Positions 40,964 to 49,673 of a stretch of DNA of 64,000 nucleotides are shown here, piece after piece (within the stretch, counting starts at the first letter, position 1; every line of letters starts with the position of its first letter). This DNA is from Aeromonas simiae. GTDB lineage: Bacteria; Pseudomonadota; Gammaproteobacteria; Enterobacterales; Aeromonadaceae. The stretch is from assembly GCF_000820125.1 (NCBI RefSeq), contig NZ_CDBY01000050.1:1-64000 (forward strand). The letters run 5' to 3'. The notes beneath the pieces were generated by a model, which was given only the letters and a program-made list of their open reading frames with translations, did not search any database and was not told where the DNA came from. Both the position numbers and the translations under genes were made by a program.

Positions 40964-40993
40964 CCTAATCCCAATACAACCAAGGGGTATAAA

Positions 40994-43162
40994 GTGGCAC
41001 GCACTATTATGCTTATCCCGGTCGGCACTGGTGTCGGCGTGACTTCCGTGAGCCTGGGCGTGGTTCGCGCGATGGAGCGTCACGGTGTCAACGTGAGTTT
41101 CTTCAAACCCGTCGCCCAGCCGCGTCCGGGCGAAACAGGTCCCGAGCGCTCCAGCGCCGTGATCCGCGCCGCCGCCAACATCAATCCGCCCGAGCCGTTC
41201 GCCCTCTCCTACGCCGAGAACATGATCACCTCCAGCAACACCGACATCCTGCTGGAAGAGATCGTGGCCCGCTTCGAAGAGCACGTGAAGGCCAGCGGCG
41301 CCGAGGTACTGGTGGTTGAAGGTCTAGTGCCGACCGACAAGCAGCCCTTTGCCAACAAGCTGAACTATGACGTTGCCAAGGCGCTGGACGCCGACATGGT
41401 GTTCGTCACCCATCCGGGCAACGACTCCAGCCAGAAGCTCAAAGAGCGTATCGAGCTGGCCTGCTCCAACTTCGGCGGCGTGCACAACAAGCGCATCGTC
41501 GGCTGCATCATCAACAAGGTGGGTGCCCCGGTTGACGAGCACGGCGTGACCCGCCCGGATCTGACCGAGATGTTCGAGGCGCACCACCAGGGTGGCGATG
41601 CCGCCCACAACCTGGAAGTGCTGCAGGTGTTCGGCAAGAGCCCGCTGCGCATCCTGGGCTGCATCCCCTGGAACACCCAGCTGATCGCCCCGCGCGCCAA
41701 GGATCTCGCCAAGCACCTGGCGGCCCAGATCATCAACAAGGGTGAGCTGGACTCCCGTCGCCTGCAGACCGTGACCTTCTGTGCTCGCTCCATCCACAAC
41801 ATGGTTGAGCACTTCCGTCCGGGCAGCCTGCTGGTCACCTCCGGCGATCGTTCCGACGTCATCGTCTCCGCCTGCCTGGCCGCCATGAACGGCACCAAGC
41901 TCGGCGCCCTGCTGCTGACCGGCAACTACCATCCGGAGCCGCAGGTGGTTGCCCTGTGCCAGCAGGCCATGGCCACTGGCCTGCCGATCATGATGATCGG
42001 AACCAACACCTGGCAGACCGCCGTCAGCCTGCAGAACTTCAATGTCGATATCCCCGAGGATGACCGCGAGCGGATCGAGCTGGTGCAGGACTACGTGGCC
42101 GGCCACATCGACAAGCACTGGATCGAATCCCTCTCTGCCAAGTCGACCCGTTCCCGCCGCCTGAGCCCGCCGGCGTTCCGCTACCAGCTGACCGAACTGG
42201 CTCGTCAGGCCAACAAGCGTGTCGTGCTGCCGGAAGGGGAAGAGCCGCGTACCATCAAGGCTGCCGCCATCTGTGCCGAGCGTGGCATCGCCCGCCCTGT
42301 GCTGCTGGGTAACCCGGAAGAGATCCGCCGCGTCGCCGACCAGCAGGGTGTACTGCTGACCGACCGCGTCGAGATCATCGACCCGGCCGAAGTGCGCGAG
42401 CGCTATGTGCCGCGTCTGGTCGAGCTGCGCAAGAACAAGGGCATGACCGAAGTGGTGGCCCGCGAGCAGCTGGAAGACAACGTGGTGCTGGGCACCATGA
42501 TGCTGGAGCGTAATGAGGTCGACGGTCTGGTCTCCGGTGCGGTACACACCACCGCCAACACCATCCGTCCGCCGATGCAGATCATCAAGACCGCCCCCGG
42601 CTCTTCCCTGATCTCCTCGATCTTCTTCATGCTGCTGCCGGATCAGGTGCTGGTCTACGGTGACTGCGCGATCAACCCGGATCCGACTGCCGAGCAGTTG
42701 GCCGAGATCGCCATCCAGTCCGCCGAATCTGCCGCCGCCTTCGGTATCGAGCCGCGTGTGGCCATGATCTCCTACTCCACCGGTACCTCCGGTGCCGGTG
42801 CCGATGTGGACAAGGTGCGCGAAGCCACCCGCATCGCCAAGGAGAAGCGCCCGGATCTGGTGATCGATGGCCCGCTGCAGTACGACGCCGCCATCATGGA
42901 GAACGTGGCCAAGTCCAAGGCCCCGAACTCCCCGGTCGCCGGTAAGGCCACCGTGTTCGTGTTCCCGGATCTCAACACCGGTAACACCACCTACAAGGCG
43001 GTACAGCGCTCCGCCGAGCTGGTCTCCATCGGCCCCATGCTGCAAGGCATGCGCAAGCCGGTCAACGACCTCTCCCGCGGCGCCCTGGTGGACGACATCG
43101 TCTACACCATCGCCCTGACCGGGATCCAGGCGGCCCAGCAAGACAGCGCTGCCCAGGCCTGA
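40994..43162 (+). CDS. pta: Phosphate acetyltransferase, GTG start
   Basis: A 722-residue long-form Pta. It has an N-terminal BioD-like P-loop region ([20 protein letters not shown]), a central DRTGG domain and a C-terminal PTA/PTB catalytic domain (about 395-715; [20 protein letters not shown]). It makes acetyl-phosphate from acetyl-CoA. GTG 40994 is preceded by AAGGGG. In the E. coli order after ackA, though a hairpin separates them. A strong terminator follows. Confidence 0.98.
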   Translation: MARTIMLIPVGTGVGVTSVSLGVVRAMERHGVNVSFFKPVAQPRPGETGPERSSAVIRAAANINPPEPFALSYAENMITSSNTDILLEEIVARFEEHVKASGAEVLVVEGLVPTDKQPFANKLNYDVAKALDADMVFVTHPGNDSSQKLKERIELACSNFGGVHNKRIVGCIINKVGAPVDEHGVTRPDLTEMFEAHHQGGDAAHNLEVLQVFGKSPLRILGCIPWNTQLIAPRAKDLAKHLAAQIINKGELDSRRLQTVTFCARSIHNMVEHFRPGSLLVTSGDRSDVIVSACLAAMNGTKLGALLLTGNYHPEPQVVALCQQAMATGLPIMMIGTNTWQTAVSLQNFNVDIPEDDRERIELVQDYVAGHIDKHWIESLSAKSTRSRRLSPPAFRYQLTELARQANKRVVLPEGEEPRTIKAAAICAERGIARPVLLGNPEEIRRVADQQGVLLTDRVEIIDPAEVRERYVPRLVELRKNKGMTEVVAREQLEDNVVLGTMMLERNEVDGLVSGAVHTTANTIRPPMQIIKTAPGSSLISSIFFMLLPDQVLVYGDCAINPDPTAEQLAEIAIQSAESAAAFGIEPRVAMISYSTGTSGAGADVDKVREATRIAKEKRPDLVIDGPLQYDAAIMENVAKSKAPNSPVAGKATVFVFPDLNTGNTTYKAVQRSAELVSIGPMLQGMRKPVNDLSRGALVDDIVYTIALTGIQAAQQDSAAQA

Positions 43163-43176
43163 GTGCCCCAATGATG

Positions 43177-43204
43177 AAAGCCCCGCTTTTGCGGGGCTTT
43201 TTTT
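43177..43204 (+). terminator. Terminator of pta
   Basis: AAAGCCCCGC (43177-43186), TTTT, GCGGGGCTTT (43191-43200) with seven Ts in all. Confidence 0.9.
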
Positions 43205-43395
43205 ATGCCTGATCTCATGGATCAACAATCTGGATCCAACGTCGGATCCTGCCCCCCTCTTCCATCAGGCTCTGCCATGACAGCGACCACTCACCTTCCG
43301 CCAAAGCCTGTGCATTCAGGCCCCATTCGGTTTCAGTAGTCAATTATTCTTGTAAATCATGATGATGGATCGTGAAGCACGGCTAATCTACAGAG

Positions 43396-43418
43396 TTTTC
43401 CACAGAATTTGTGGATAG
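43396..43418. promoter_or_regulatory. Inverted pair of DnaA-box-like 9-mers
   Basis: TTTTCCACA at 43396-43404 and TGTGGATAG at 43410-43418, each one mismatch from TTATCCACA, inverted and five bases apart. They lie in the 412-bp pta-yfcH gap, which holds no gene; upstream of the pair I see only a GATCC-rich stretch near 43220-43250. Confidence 0.35.
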
Positions 43419-43518
43419 TTTTCAGATCGTTTGTAAGGAAGCAACACCAACAGGCGAAGATCAATACGTGCCAGACCGCGTCGATGAAGGATCCTACAAG
43501 CCTAATTAATACAATGAC

Positions 43519-43547
43519 TTGTTGGCTCTAAAACGACTCACTAGAGT
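43519..43547 (+). promoter_or_regulatory. Candidate promoter of the YfcH-type gene
   Basis: TTGTTG (43519-43524), 17-bp spacer, TAGAGT (43542-43547), 28 bp before the ATG. Confidence 0.4.
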
Positions 43548-43574
43548 AAACATAAACAACTGTCAGGAGCGTCC

Positions 43575-44477
43575 ATGAAGATCCTCATCACCGGCGGTAC
43601 CGGCTTTATTGGCCGTGAAGTGGTCACTCGCCTCGCCCAGCACCGGCTGGTCATCCTGACCCGACATCCCCAGCAGGCCAAGGCGCTGCTGGGGGAAGAG
43701 CACAGCTTCATCGACAATCTCGATCGGCTCGACAACCTAGATGGTTTCGATGCGGTCATCAACCTAGCGGGTGAACCGATCGCCGATCAACGCTGGAGCG
43801 AGGCGCGCAAACAACTGCTGTGTGACAGCCGCTGGTTGCTGACCGAGCAACTGGTCGATCTGTTTCGCCTCTCCGGGCAGCCACCCCGGGTGCTGATCAA
43901 CGCCTCGGCGGTCGGCTGGTATGGCCGGCAAGGGCCCGAGCCCATCGATGAGCGCTGCCAGACGCCTCACCTGGAGTTCACCCATCAACTCTGCCAGCGC
44001 TGGGAGGCGTTAGCGATGGAAGCCCAGAGCCAGCACACCCGGGTCTGCTTGCTGCGCATCGGCATCGTGCTGGGCAAGGAGGGAGGAGCACTGGCCAAGA
44101 TGTTGCCCGCCTATCGGCTGGGGCTCGGTGGCCCCATGGGCAGTGGCGAGCAGATGATGAGCTGGATCCACCGGCAGGATCTGGTGCGCGCCATCCTGTT
44201 TCTGCTTGAACACGAGCAGTGCCACGGCGTCTATAACGGCACCGCCCCCCAACCGGTCAGCAACCGGGCTTTTAGCAAGACGCTGGCGGCCATCTTGCAC
44301 CGCCCCCATCTGCTGAGCGTGCCAGCCCCCCTGCTGCGTCTGGTCATGGGGGAGGCCAGCGATCTGCTGCTGACCGGCCAGACCGTGGTGCCCACACGGC
44401 TGCTCGAGGCGGGCTTTCACTTCGACTACCCCCACCTGCCGGAGGCCCTCTCCAGCCTGCTCGCTCGCCAAGGATGA
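43575..44477 (+). CDS. yfcH: TIGR01777 family NAD(P)-binding epimerase-like protein (YfcH)
   Basis: A 300-residue Rossmann-fold protein of the extended SDR type. Nucleotide-binding GGTGFIGREVV at residues 7-17, NLAGEPIADQRWSEARKQ, and a C-terminal DUF1731-like segment (LLRLVMGEASDLLLTGQTVV). The E. coli relative YfcH has no established substrate. RBS CAGGAG precedes the ATG. It is convergent with the ABC permease gene. Confidence 0.9.
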   Translation: MKILITGGTGFIGREVVTRLAQHRLVILTRHPQQAKALLGEEHSFIDNLDRLDNLDGFDAVINLAGEPIADQRWSEARKQLLCDSRWLLTEQLVDLFRLSGQPPRVLINASAVGWYGRQGPEPIDERCQTPHLEFTHQLCQRWEALAMEAQSQHTRVCLLRIGIVLGKEGGALAKMLPAYRLGLGGPMGSGEQMMSWIHRQDLVRAILFLLEHEQCHGVYNGTAPQPVSNRAFSKTLAAILHRPHLLSVPAPLLRLVMGEASDLLLTGQTVVPTRLLEAGFHFDYPHLPEALSSLLARQG

Positions 44478-44487
44478 CGTCAGGATG

Positions 44488-44514
44488 AAACAGGGGGCCA
44501 AGGCCCCCTGTTTT
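44488..44514. terminator. Bidirectional terminator
   Basis: AAACAGGGGGCC (44488-44499), AA, GGCCCCCTGTTT (44502-44513), between convergent genes. Confidence 0.85.
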
Positions 44515-44515
44515 A

Positions 44516-46960
44516 CTACAAGGTCCCCTGCCCCATGCCGCGCAGCCGCCCGCCCAGGGTGCCGCCGAGCAAGTGCCGGCGCCACCCCTGCCCCACCAGG
44601 GTCACCAGCAAGGCGCCGAGCAGCGGCAGGCCAAACCAGAGGCTCGGATGCCAACTGAGCGAGCCGGAGAACCACCACTGCTGCAGGAACAATACGCACC
44701 CTTCTGCCACCAGCGCGGCGCACAATCCCGCCAAGGCGCCGGTCAGCATCAGCTCCCACCCCAGCATGCGTGACAGCAGTGGCCCTGGGGCCCCCAGGGT
44801 GCGCATCAGCACCAGCTCATTGCGCCGCGTCGCCAGTGAAGCCTGAGTCTGAGCCAGCAGCACCAGCAGCGCCGCCGCCGTCACCAGCCCCAGCATCACC
44901 GCGAGCGCTCGACTCACTTGGGCCGAGATGGTGGTGAGGCGCGCGATGAGATCATCCACGTCGATGAGGCTCACGGTGGGGAACTCCCGCACCAGTTGCA
45001 GCTCGGCACGTTGCATACCATTTGGCAAGCGGTAGCTCCCCATCCAGGTGAGCGTGAAGGGCTCCAGCAGATCCGGTGAGAAGATCATGTAGAAATTGGG
45101 GCGCATGCTGTCCCAGCGAATGGCGCGCAAACTGGTGACCTTGGCGCTAAAGGGGCGCCCCTCTATGGTGAAGCCCAGTTCATCGCCGAGCCGGATGCCG
45201 AGCCTTGCCGCCACCTCGGCATCGAGCGAGACCTGCCCGGGCCCGTTGAGCCACTCACCGGCCGTGATGCGGTTACCCGCCGGCAGAGTGTCGGTGGTGG
45301 TAAAGTTGAGCTCGCGCTCGATCCCCTCGCGCCCCGCTCTGCCCTCCTCGGCCACCGCTTCGCCGGCGATGCGGGTAAGCCGGCCACGCACCATAGGATA
45401 GAAGTCAGAGGTCTCAGCGCCCGCCTCCTTGAGCAGGGCCAGCACCGGGATCCGCTCTTCCGGCATCAGGTTGACCAGGAAGCGGTTGGGCGCGTCGGCC
45501 GGCAGGTGCTGGCGGATGTCGCCGATCAGATCGCTGCGCACCGCCCAGAGCAGCCCGAGCAGCAGCAATGCCAGCGAAAAACCGGCCAACTGGAACAGCC
45601 CGGAGCCACGCTCACGGGCCATATGCGCCAACGCCAATCGCAGTGGCTGCGGCGCCCGTATCCGTCGGCCGAGGCGCAGCAGCGAGGAGCCAAGCAAGGC
45701 TAGCAGCCCCATCAGCCCCCCCATCCCTCCGATCAGCCCGAGCGCCAGCAGGGCATCTCCCATGAATCCCCACACCAGCACAAACAACCCGACCAACCCC
45801 ACCGGGACTCCCCACCAGCTCGGAATATCGGCATCCAGCTCCCGGCGCAGCACCTTGAGCGGCGGAATGCGCAGCAGACGCAAGAAGGGGATCAACACCA
45901 GCATCAGGGTCACAAACAGAGCCACCGCCAGCGCCAGGGCAAACGGGCGCCAGGAGGGGGGCGGTAACTCAGAAGGCAGCAGGCTCCCGAGGAGTGAGAG
46001 GGCCAGCGCCTGCACACCGAATCCAAGCAGCAACCCGATGATCCCGCCGGTCAGGGTGAGCCCGAGCAGCAGGCTGCCCAGCAGGCGCCACAACGACCCG
46101 CGCGTGGCCCCCAGCGTCTTGAGCAGAGCCATCATGCCGGTCTGGCGCTCGGCGAACTGACGCACGGCAATGGCCATGGCGAGCGTTCCGAGCAGCACAC
46201 CGGTGAGCGCCGCGAGGCGGAAGAAACGCTCGGCGTTGGCCAAGGTCTTGCCACTGCGGCTCTCGCCGCTGTCGGGGGTAAGCCAGCGCTGCCCCGGCAG
46301 GGTCAGCCGCTCCCTGTCGAGGGAGGTCAATGCCTCGCGCGGCGCCTGGAGCAGATAGCGCCACTCCTGGCGACTGCCTGGCAACAGGGCGCCGATCTGC
46401 CCGAGGTCGTCCACATGTACCAGAGCGCGCGGGGCCAGCTGAAAGGGGCTAAAGCCCTGATCCGGCTCCTCCAGCAGGGTGCCGGCCACCTTCAAGCTGG
46501 CGTTCCCCGCCTCCAGCTCGTCCCCCAGTCGGGTGCCAAGCAGCGCCATCAGTCGGGGCGAAAGCCAGATAGTGCCGGGGGTAACGGCCCCCTCCGGGGT
46601 GGTTTTGAGGGTGCCATAGAAGGGGAAATCGCCGGGTACGGCGCGCAAGGAGGCCAGCTGGAATGCCTCGCCATGAAACAGCATGGTGTTGAAGCTGACG
46701 GTGGCCTGCACCTTGGCGCCGGCCTGCTGCCAGCGACCGAGTTGCAGTGGCTCGACAGGGCGGGGGGAGACCAACACTCGATCACCACCGATAAACTCGC
46801 GCCCCGACGCCTTGAGCCCCGCATCGAGCCGATCGGCCAGCAGCGCCACACTCACCACACAGGCCACACACAGGGCCAAAGCCAGGATAAACCAGCGCAG
46901 CTCCCCCTGTAGCCCTTCCCGGTAGAGCAGGCGCAGGGCGAGACGAGACGTTCCCCTCAT
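44516..46960 (-). CDS. ybbP: ABC transporter permease, FtsX-like (YbbP family)
   Basis: An 814-residue membrane protein with an N-terminal segment (about 20-42), a large periplasmic domain, and two clusters of FtsX-like segments (about 240-390 and 680-800). This is the MacB/LolCDE type of architecture in which the ATPase drives periplasmic work rather than bulk transport. Its ATG overlaps the ybbA stop by four bases (ATGA). In E. coli, ybbAP lies beside tesA as here. The substrate is not established. Confidence 0.9.
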   Translation of the reverse strand: MRGTSRLALRLLYREGLQGELRWFILALALCVACVVSVALLADRLDAGLKASGREFIGGDRVLVSPRPVEPLQLGRWQQAGAKVQATVSFNTMLFHGEAFQLASLRAVPGDFPFYGTLKTTPEGAVTPGTIWLSPRLMALLGTRLGDELEAGNASLKVAGTLLEEPDQGFSPFQLAPRALVHVDDLGQIGALLPGSRQEWRYLLQAPREALTSLDRERLTLPGQRWLTPDSGESRSGKTLANAERFFRLAALTGVLLGTLAMAIAVRQFAERQTGMMALLKTLGATRGSLWRLLGSLLLGLTLTGGIIGLLLGFGVQALALSLLGSLLPSELPPPSWRPFALALAVALFVTLMLVLIPFLRLLRIPPLKVLRRELDADIPSWWGVPVGLVGLFVLVWGFMGDALLALGLIGGMGGLMGLLALLGSSLLRLGRRIRAPQPLRLALAHMARERGSGLFQLAGFSLALLLLGLLWAVRSDLIGDIRQHLPADAPNRFLVNLMPEERIPVLALLKEAGAETSDFYPMVRGRLTRIAGEAVAEEGRAGREGIERELNFTTTDTLPAGNRITAGEWLNGPGQVSLDAEVAARLGIRLGDELGFTIEGRPFSAKVTSLRAIRWDSMRPNFYMIFSPDLLEPFTLTWMGSYRLPNGMQRAELQLVREFPTVSLIDVDDLIARLTTISAQVSRALAVMLGLVTAAALLVLLAQTQASLATRRNELVLMRTLGAPGPLLSRMLGWELMLTGALAGLCAALVAEGCVLFLQQWWFSGSLSWHPSLWFGLPLLGALLVTLVGQGWRRHLLGGTLGGRLRGMGQGTL

Positions 46961-47643
46961 GCGACCTCCTGCTCGAGCAGCCGGCCGGCACTGATCTCGA
47001 TACGCCGCTCACAGCGCCCGGCCAGCACCGGATCATGGGTGACCACCACCAGGGTGGTGCCATGCTGCCGGTTGAGCTCAAACAGCAGCTCGATGATCCG
47101 GGCGCCGGTCTTGCTGTCGAGATTGCCGGTCGGCTCGTCGGCCAGCAGCAGGGCCGGCTGGCAGATAAAGGCGCGGGCAATGGCCACCCGCTGCTGCTCA
47201 CCGCCGGAGAGGCGCGCTGGCAAGTGGTGCAGCCGCTCACCGAGCCCCACCCGTTCGAGCAGGGCGCGGGCCCTTGGCTCGGCATCGCGATCGCCGCGCA
47301 GCTCGGCGGGCAGCATGACATTCTCAAGGGCGGTCAGGGTCGGCAGCAACAGGAAGGACTGAAACACGAAGCCGATCTGCTCGGCCCTGAGCCGGGCCCG
47401 CCCCTCCTCGTCGAGGGCGCCGAGGGAGTGGCCGTGGATGAAGATCTCCCCCGCACTCGGCAGATCGAGTCCGGCCAGCAACCCCAGCAGGGTCGACTTG
47501 CCGGAGCCGGAGGCGCCAAGCAGGGCCACCGTCTCCCCAACCTTGACTTGCAACGAGATCCCCTCAAGGATGGTCAGCGTCTCCTGACCCAGGGTGACCT
47601 CTTTTCCAACGTTTCTGGCTTCAATCATGGGAGTAAATGTCAT
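46957..47643 (-). CDS. ybbA: ABC transporter ATP-binding protein (YbbA)
   Basis: A 228-residue MacB/LolD-type ATPase: Walker A GASGSGKS (about 43-50), Q-loop FVFQSFLLLPTL, signature LSGGEQQRVAIARA, Walker B LLLADEPTGNLD. It pairs with the overlapping YbbP permease. Start 47643 aligns with E. coli YbbA and has AGGA at nine bases; it overlaps the divergent tesA start. ATG 47628 is an alternative. Confidence 0.93.
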   Translation of the reverse strand: MTFTPMIEARNVGKEVTLGQETLTILEGISLQVKVGETVALLGASGSGKSTLLGLLAGLDLPSAGEIFIHGHSLGALDEEGRARLRAEQIGFVFQSFLLLPTLTALENVMLPAELRGDRDAEPRARALLERVGLGERLHHLPARLSGGEQQRVAIARAFICQPALLLADEPTGNLDSKTGARIIELLFELNRQHGTTLVVVTHDPVLAGRCERRIEISAGRLLEQEVA

Positions 47644-48256
47644 GGCGCGTGTCCTGCTTGCCTTGTTGTGCTACTTGGGGTCAATCGGCCTGGCGCAGGC
47701 GCAGAGCCTGCTGATCCTGGGGGACAGCCTGAGTGCAGGTTACCAGATGCCGCTGGAAAAAAGTTGGCCCTCACTCCTGCAGGAGCGCTGGGTCCGCGAG
47801 GGGGATATCCACCGCGCCATCAACGCCAGCATCAGTGGCGAAACCACTCAGGGGGCGCTGACGCGCCTGCCCGCCCTGCTCAAGGAGCACCAACCAGACT
47901 GGGTTCTGATCGAGCTGGGCGGCAACGATGGGCTACGCGGGTTTCCTCCTCAGGTCACCGAGCGCAATCTCACCGCACTCATCGACAGGGCCACAGCGGC
48001 AGGAGCCAAGGTGATCCTGACCCAGATCAGATTGCCGCCCAACTATGGGGCGCGCTATGTCAGGCAGTTTGAACAGATTTATCCGGGCCTAGCCGAGCAG
48101 TACCGGCTGCCGCTCATGCCCTTCTTCCTCGATGATATTGCACTGCACCCTGAACTCATGATGAATGATGGCATCCACCCCAAGCCAGAAGCTCAGCCAC
48201 GCATTCGTGACACCGTGGCCCGCTTCGTCGCCCCCCTGTTGCAGGGGGAGGAGTAG
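47642..48256 (+). CDS. tesA: Periplasmic arylesterase / acyl-CoA thioesterase I
   Basis: A 204-residue GDSL-family hydrolase with a signal peptide (MARVLLALLCYLGSIGLAQA). Catalytic Ser 29 in GDSLSAGY, oxyanion GGNDGLRG, and D-x-x-H in DGIHPKPEAQ. It acts on acyl thioesters, esters and lysophospholipids in the periplasm. GGGAG lies upstream of ATG 47642. It is divergent from ybbAP, and the two start codons overlap in the sequence CATG. Confidence 0.94.
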   Translation: MARVLLALLCYLGSIGLAQAQSLLILGDSLSAGYQMPLEKSWPSLLQERWVREGDIHRAINASISGETTQGALTRLPALLKEHQPDWVLIELGGNDGLRGFPPQVTERNLTALIDRATAAGAKVILTQIRLPPNYGARYVRQFEQIYPGLAEQYRLPLMPFFLDDIALHPELMMNDGIHPKPEAQPRIRDTVARFVAPLLQGEE

Positions 48257-48574
48257 ATATCCCCATGTGAAGTGAGCAAAAGGCCTGGATGCGCAAACGC
48301 GTCTCCCCCTGACTTTCGGGCTGGCGGAGCAAGAGCGCAACCATGCTCATCAAGCCACACGAACATTCGCTCGGGCAATAGATCGGTGATGGAAGAAATA
48401 GTGTTCAGGAAAGGGCCGACAAGCAATAAGCCGCGGGAATAGCAATCGTCTTAAAGAAGATCAGACATGGTTTAGCCATGCTCACGCCCCTGGGATATCG
48501 AGGTGCAATGTCACCGTTTATGGCGCGTCGTACCACAATGAGGGTCATTTCACTCGGATTGGTGAGGTATAAAA
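48257..48574. other. Intergenic region without a recognisable gene
   Basis: About 320 bp between the convergent tesA and cheV. It has no ORF with a plausible product or ribosome site, lower GC than its neighbours, and a small CATGG/CCATG inverted repeat near 48467-48480. I see no clear tesA terminator. Confidence 0.5.
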
Positions 48575-48593
48575 AAGGAGCCACTGGCTCCTT
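48575..48593 (-). terminator. Terminator of cheV
   Basis: On the minus strand AAGGAGCC, AGT, GGCTCCTT followed by TTTTA, 8 bp past the stop. Confidence 0.85.
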
Positions 48594-48600
48594 GTCGATT

Positions 48601-49539
48601 TTATTTTCCTCTGCGCAGTCGCTCTTGTACTGCCTGCACTAATAAATCGGGCTGGAATTTTGAAATCAGGAGATCGCATCCCACTTTTTTAACCATCTCA
48701 TCATTAAAGCTCCCCGTTAGCGAGGTATTGAGCGTGATGAAAAGATTGGCCATACGGGCATCACTGCGCACCTCTTTGGTCAAGCGGTAGCCATCCATCT
48801 CCGGCATCTCCGCATCGGTGATCATCAACAGGATCTCATCCGTGACGCACTTGCCAGCATCGCACCACGCTTGCAGCAGCGAGAGCGCCTCTTGACCATT
48901 GCTGCAAGAGATCACCTCGATCCCCAGTTGCGACAAGGTGGCCTTGACCTGCGAATGGGCCGTGGCCGAGTCATCGACCACCAGCACCTTGGTGCCCGAC
49001 ATCAGGGGGACTAACGCGTCATCGAGCACACCTTGTGAAATAGAAACATCATAAGTGACGATTTCAGCCAGTACTTTCTCAACATCGATAATTTCAACCA
49101 GATTGGCAACGCCCTTATCTTCAATCTTGGCGATTGCCGTTAGATAATTTGAGCGGCCGGTCGAGCTCGGCGGCGGCTGAATATGAGTCCAAGAGACGTT
49201 GACGATATTATCTACCTGTCCGACTAAAAACCCCTGAATGCTCCGGTTGTACTCGGTGATGATTAAATTTCTCTCCCTAAGATCATTCGCAGGACGCATG
49301 CCAATTGATGTTCTTAAGTCGATCACAGGAACGGAAACACCGCGAATATGAGCTATTCCACTGACATTTGGACGTGAACCAGGAAGGCGGGTAAGAGGAG
49401 GCACTTTCACGACCTCTCTCACCTTAAAAACATTGATAGCAAATAATTGCTGGGTGCCAAGGCGAAACATCAGCAACTCGAGCCGGTTTTCTCCAACGAG
49501 TTGGGTACGCTGATCCACAGAGTCCAATATGCTTGCCAT
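48601..49539 (-). CDS. cheV: Chemotaxis protein CheV
   Basis: A 312-residue fusion: a CheW-like coupling domain (about 20-165; FKVREVVKVPPLTRLPGSRP, GISHI-like AHIRGVSVPVIDL) and a response-regulator receiver domain (about 185-310; VLVVDDSATAHSQVK, acceptor Asp in LLMITDAEMPEMDGYRL). CheV couples receptors to CheA and can buffer signalling through phosphorylation. It stands alone, outside a che operon. Confidence 0.95.
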   Translation of the reverse strand: MASILDSVDQRTQLVGENRLELLMFRLGTQQLFAINVFKVREVVKVPPLTRLPGSRPNVSGIAHIRGVSVPVIDLRTSIGMRPANDLRERNLIITEYNRSIQGFLVGQVDNIVNVSWTHIQPPPSSTGRSNYLTAIAKIEDKGVANLVEIIDVEKVLAEIVTYDVSISQGVLDDALVPLMSGTKVLVVDDSATAHSQVKATLSQLGIEVISCSNGQEALSLLQAWCDAGKCVTDEILLMITDAEMPEMDGYRLTKEVRSDARMANLFITLNTSLTGSFNDEMVKKVGCDLLISKFQPDLLVQAVQERLRRGK

Positions 49540-49635
49540 AGAGTGAATGATGCTCCTACGCGCTGATGAAGTGAATAAGGTGGAAAAGCTACGTGGTTCG
49601 CAGACACTTCCTTAACTTCATACTAAAGCGACCAA

Positions 49636-49660
49636 AAAAGAGCGGGGCTCCAGCCCCGCT
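49636..49660 (-). terminator. Terminator of the chitinase gene
   Basis: AGCGGGGCT (49641-49649), CC, AGCCCCGCT (49652-49660); on the minus strand followed by CTTTTTTGG. Confidence 0.85.
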
Positions 49661-49673
49661 ACTTATTTTTCTG

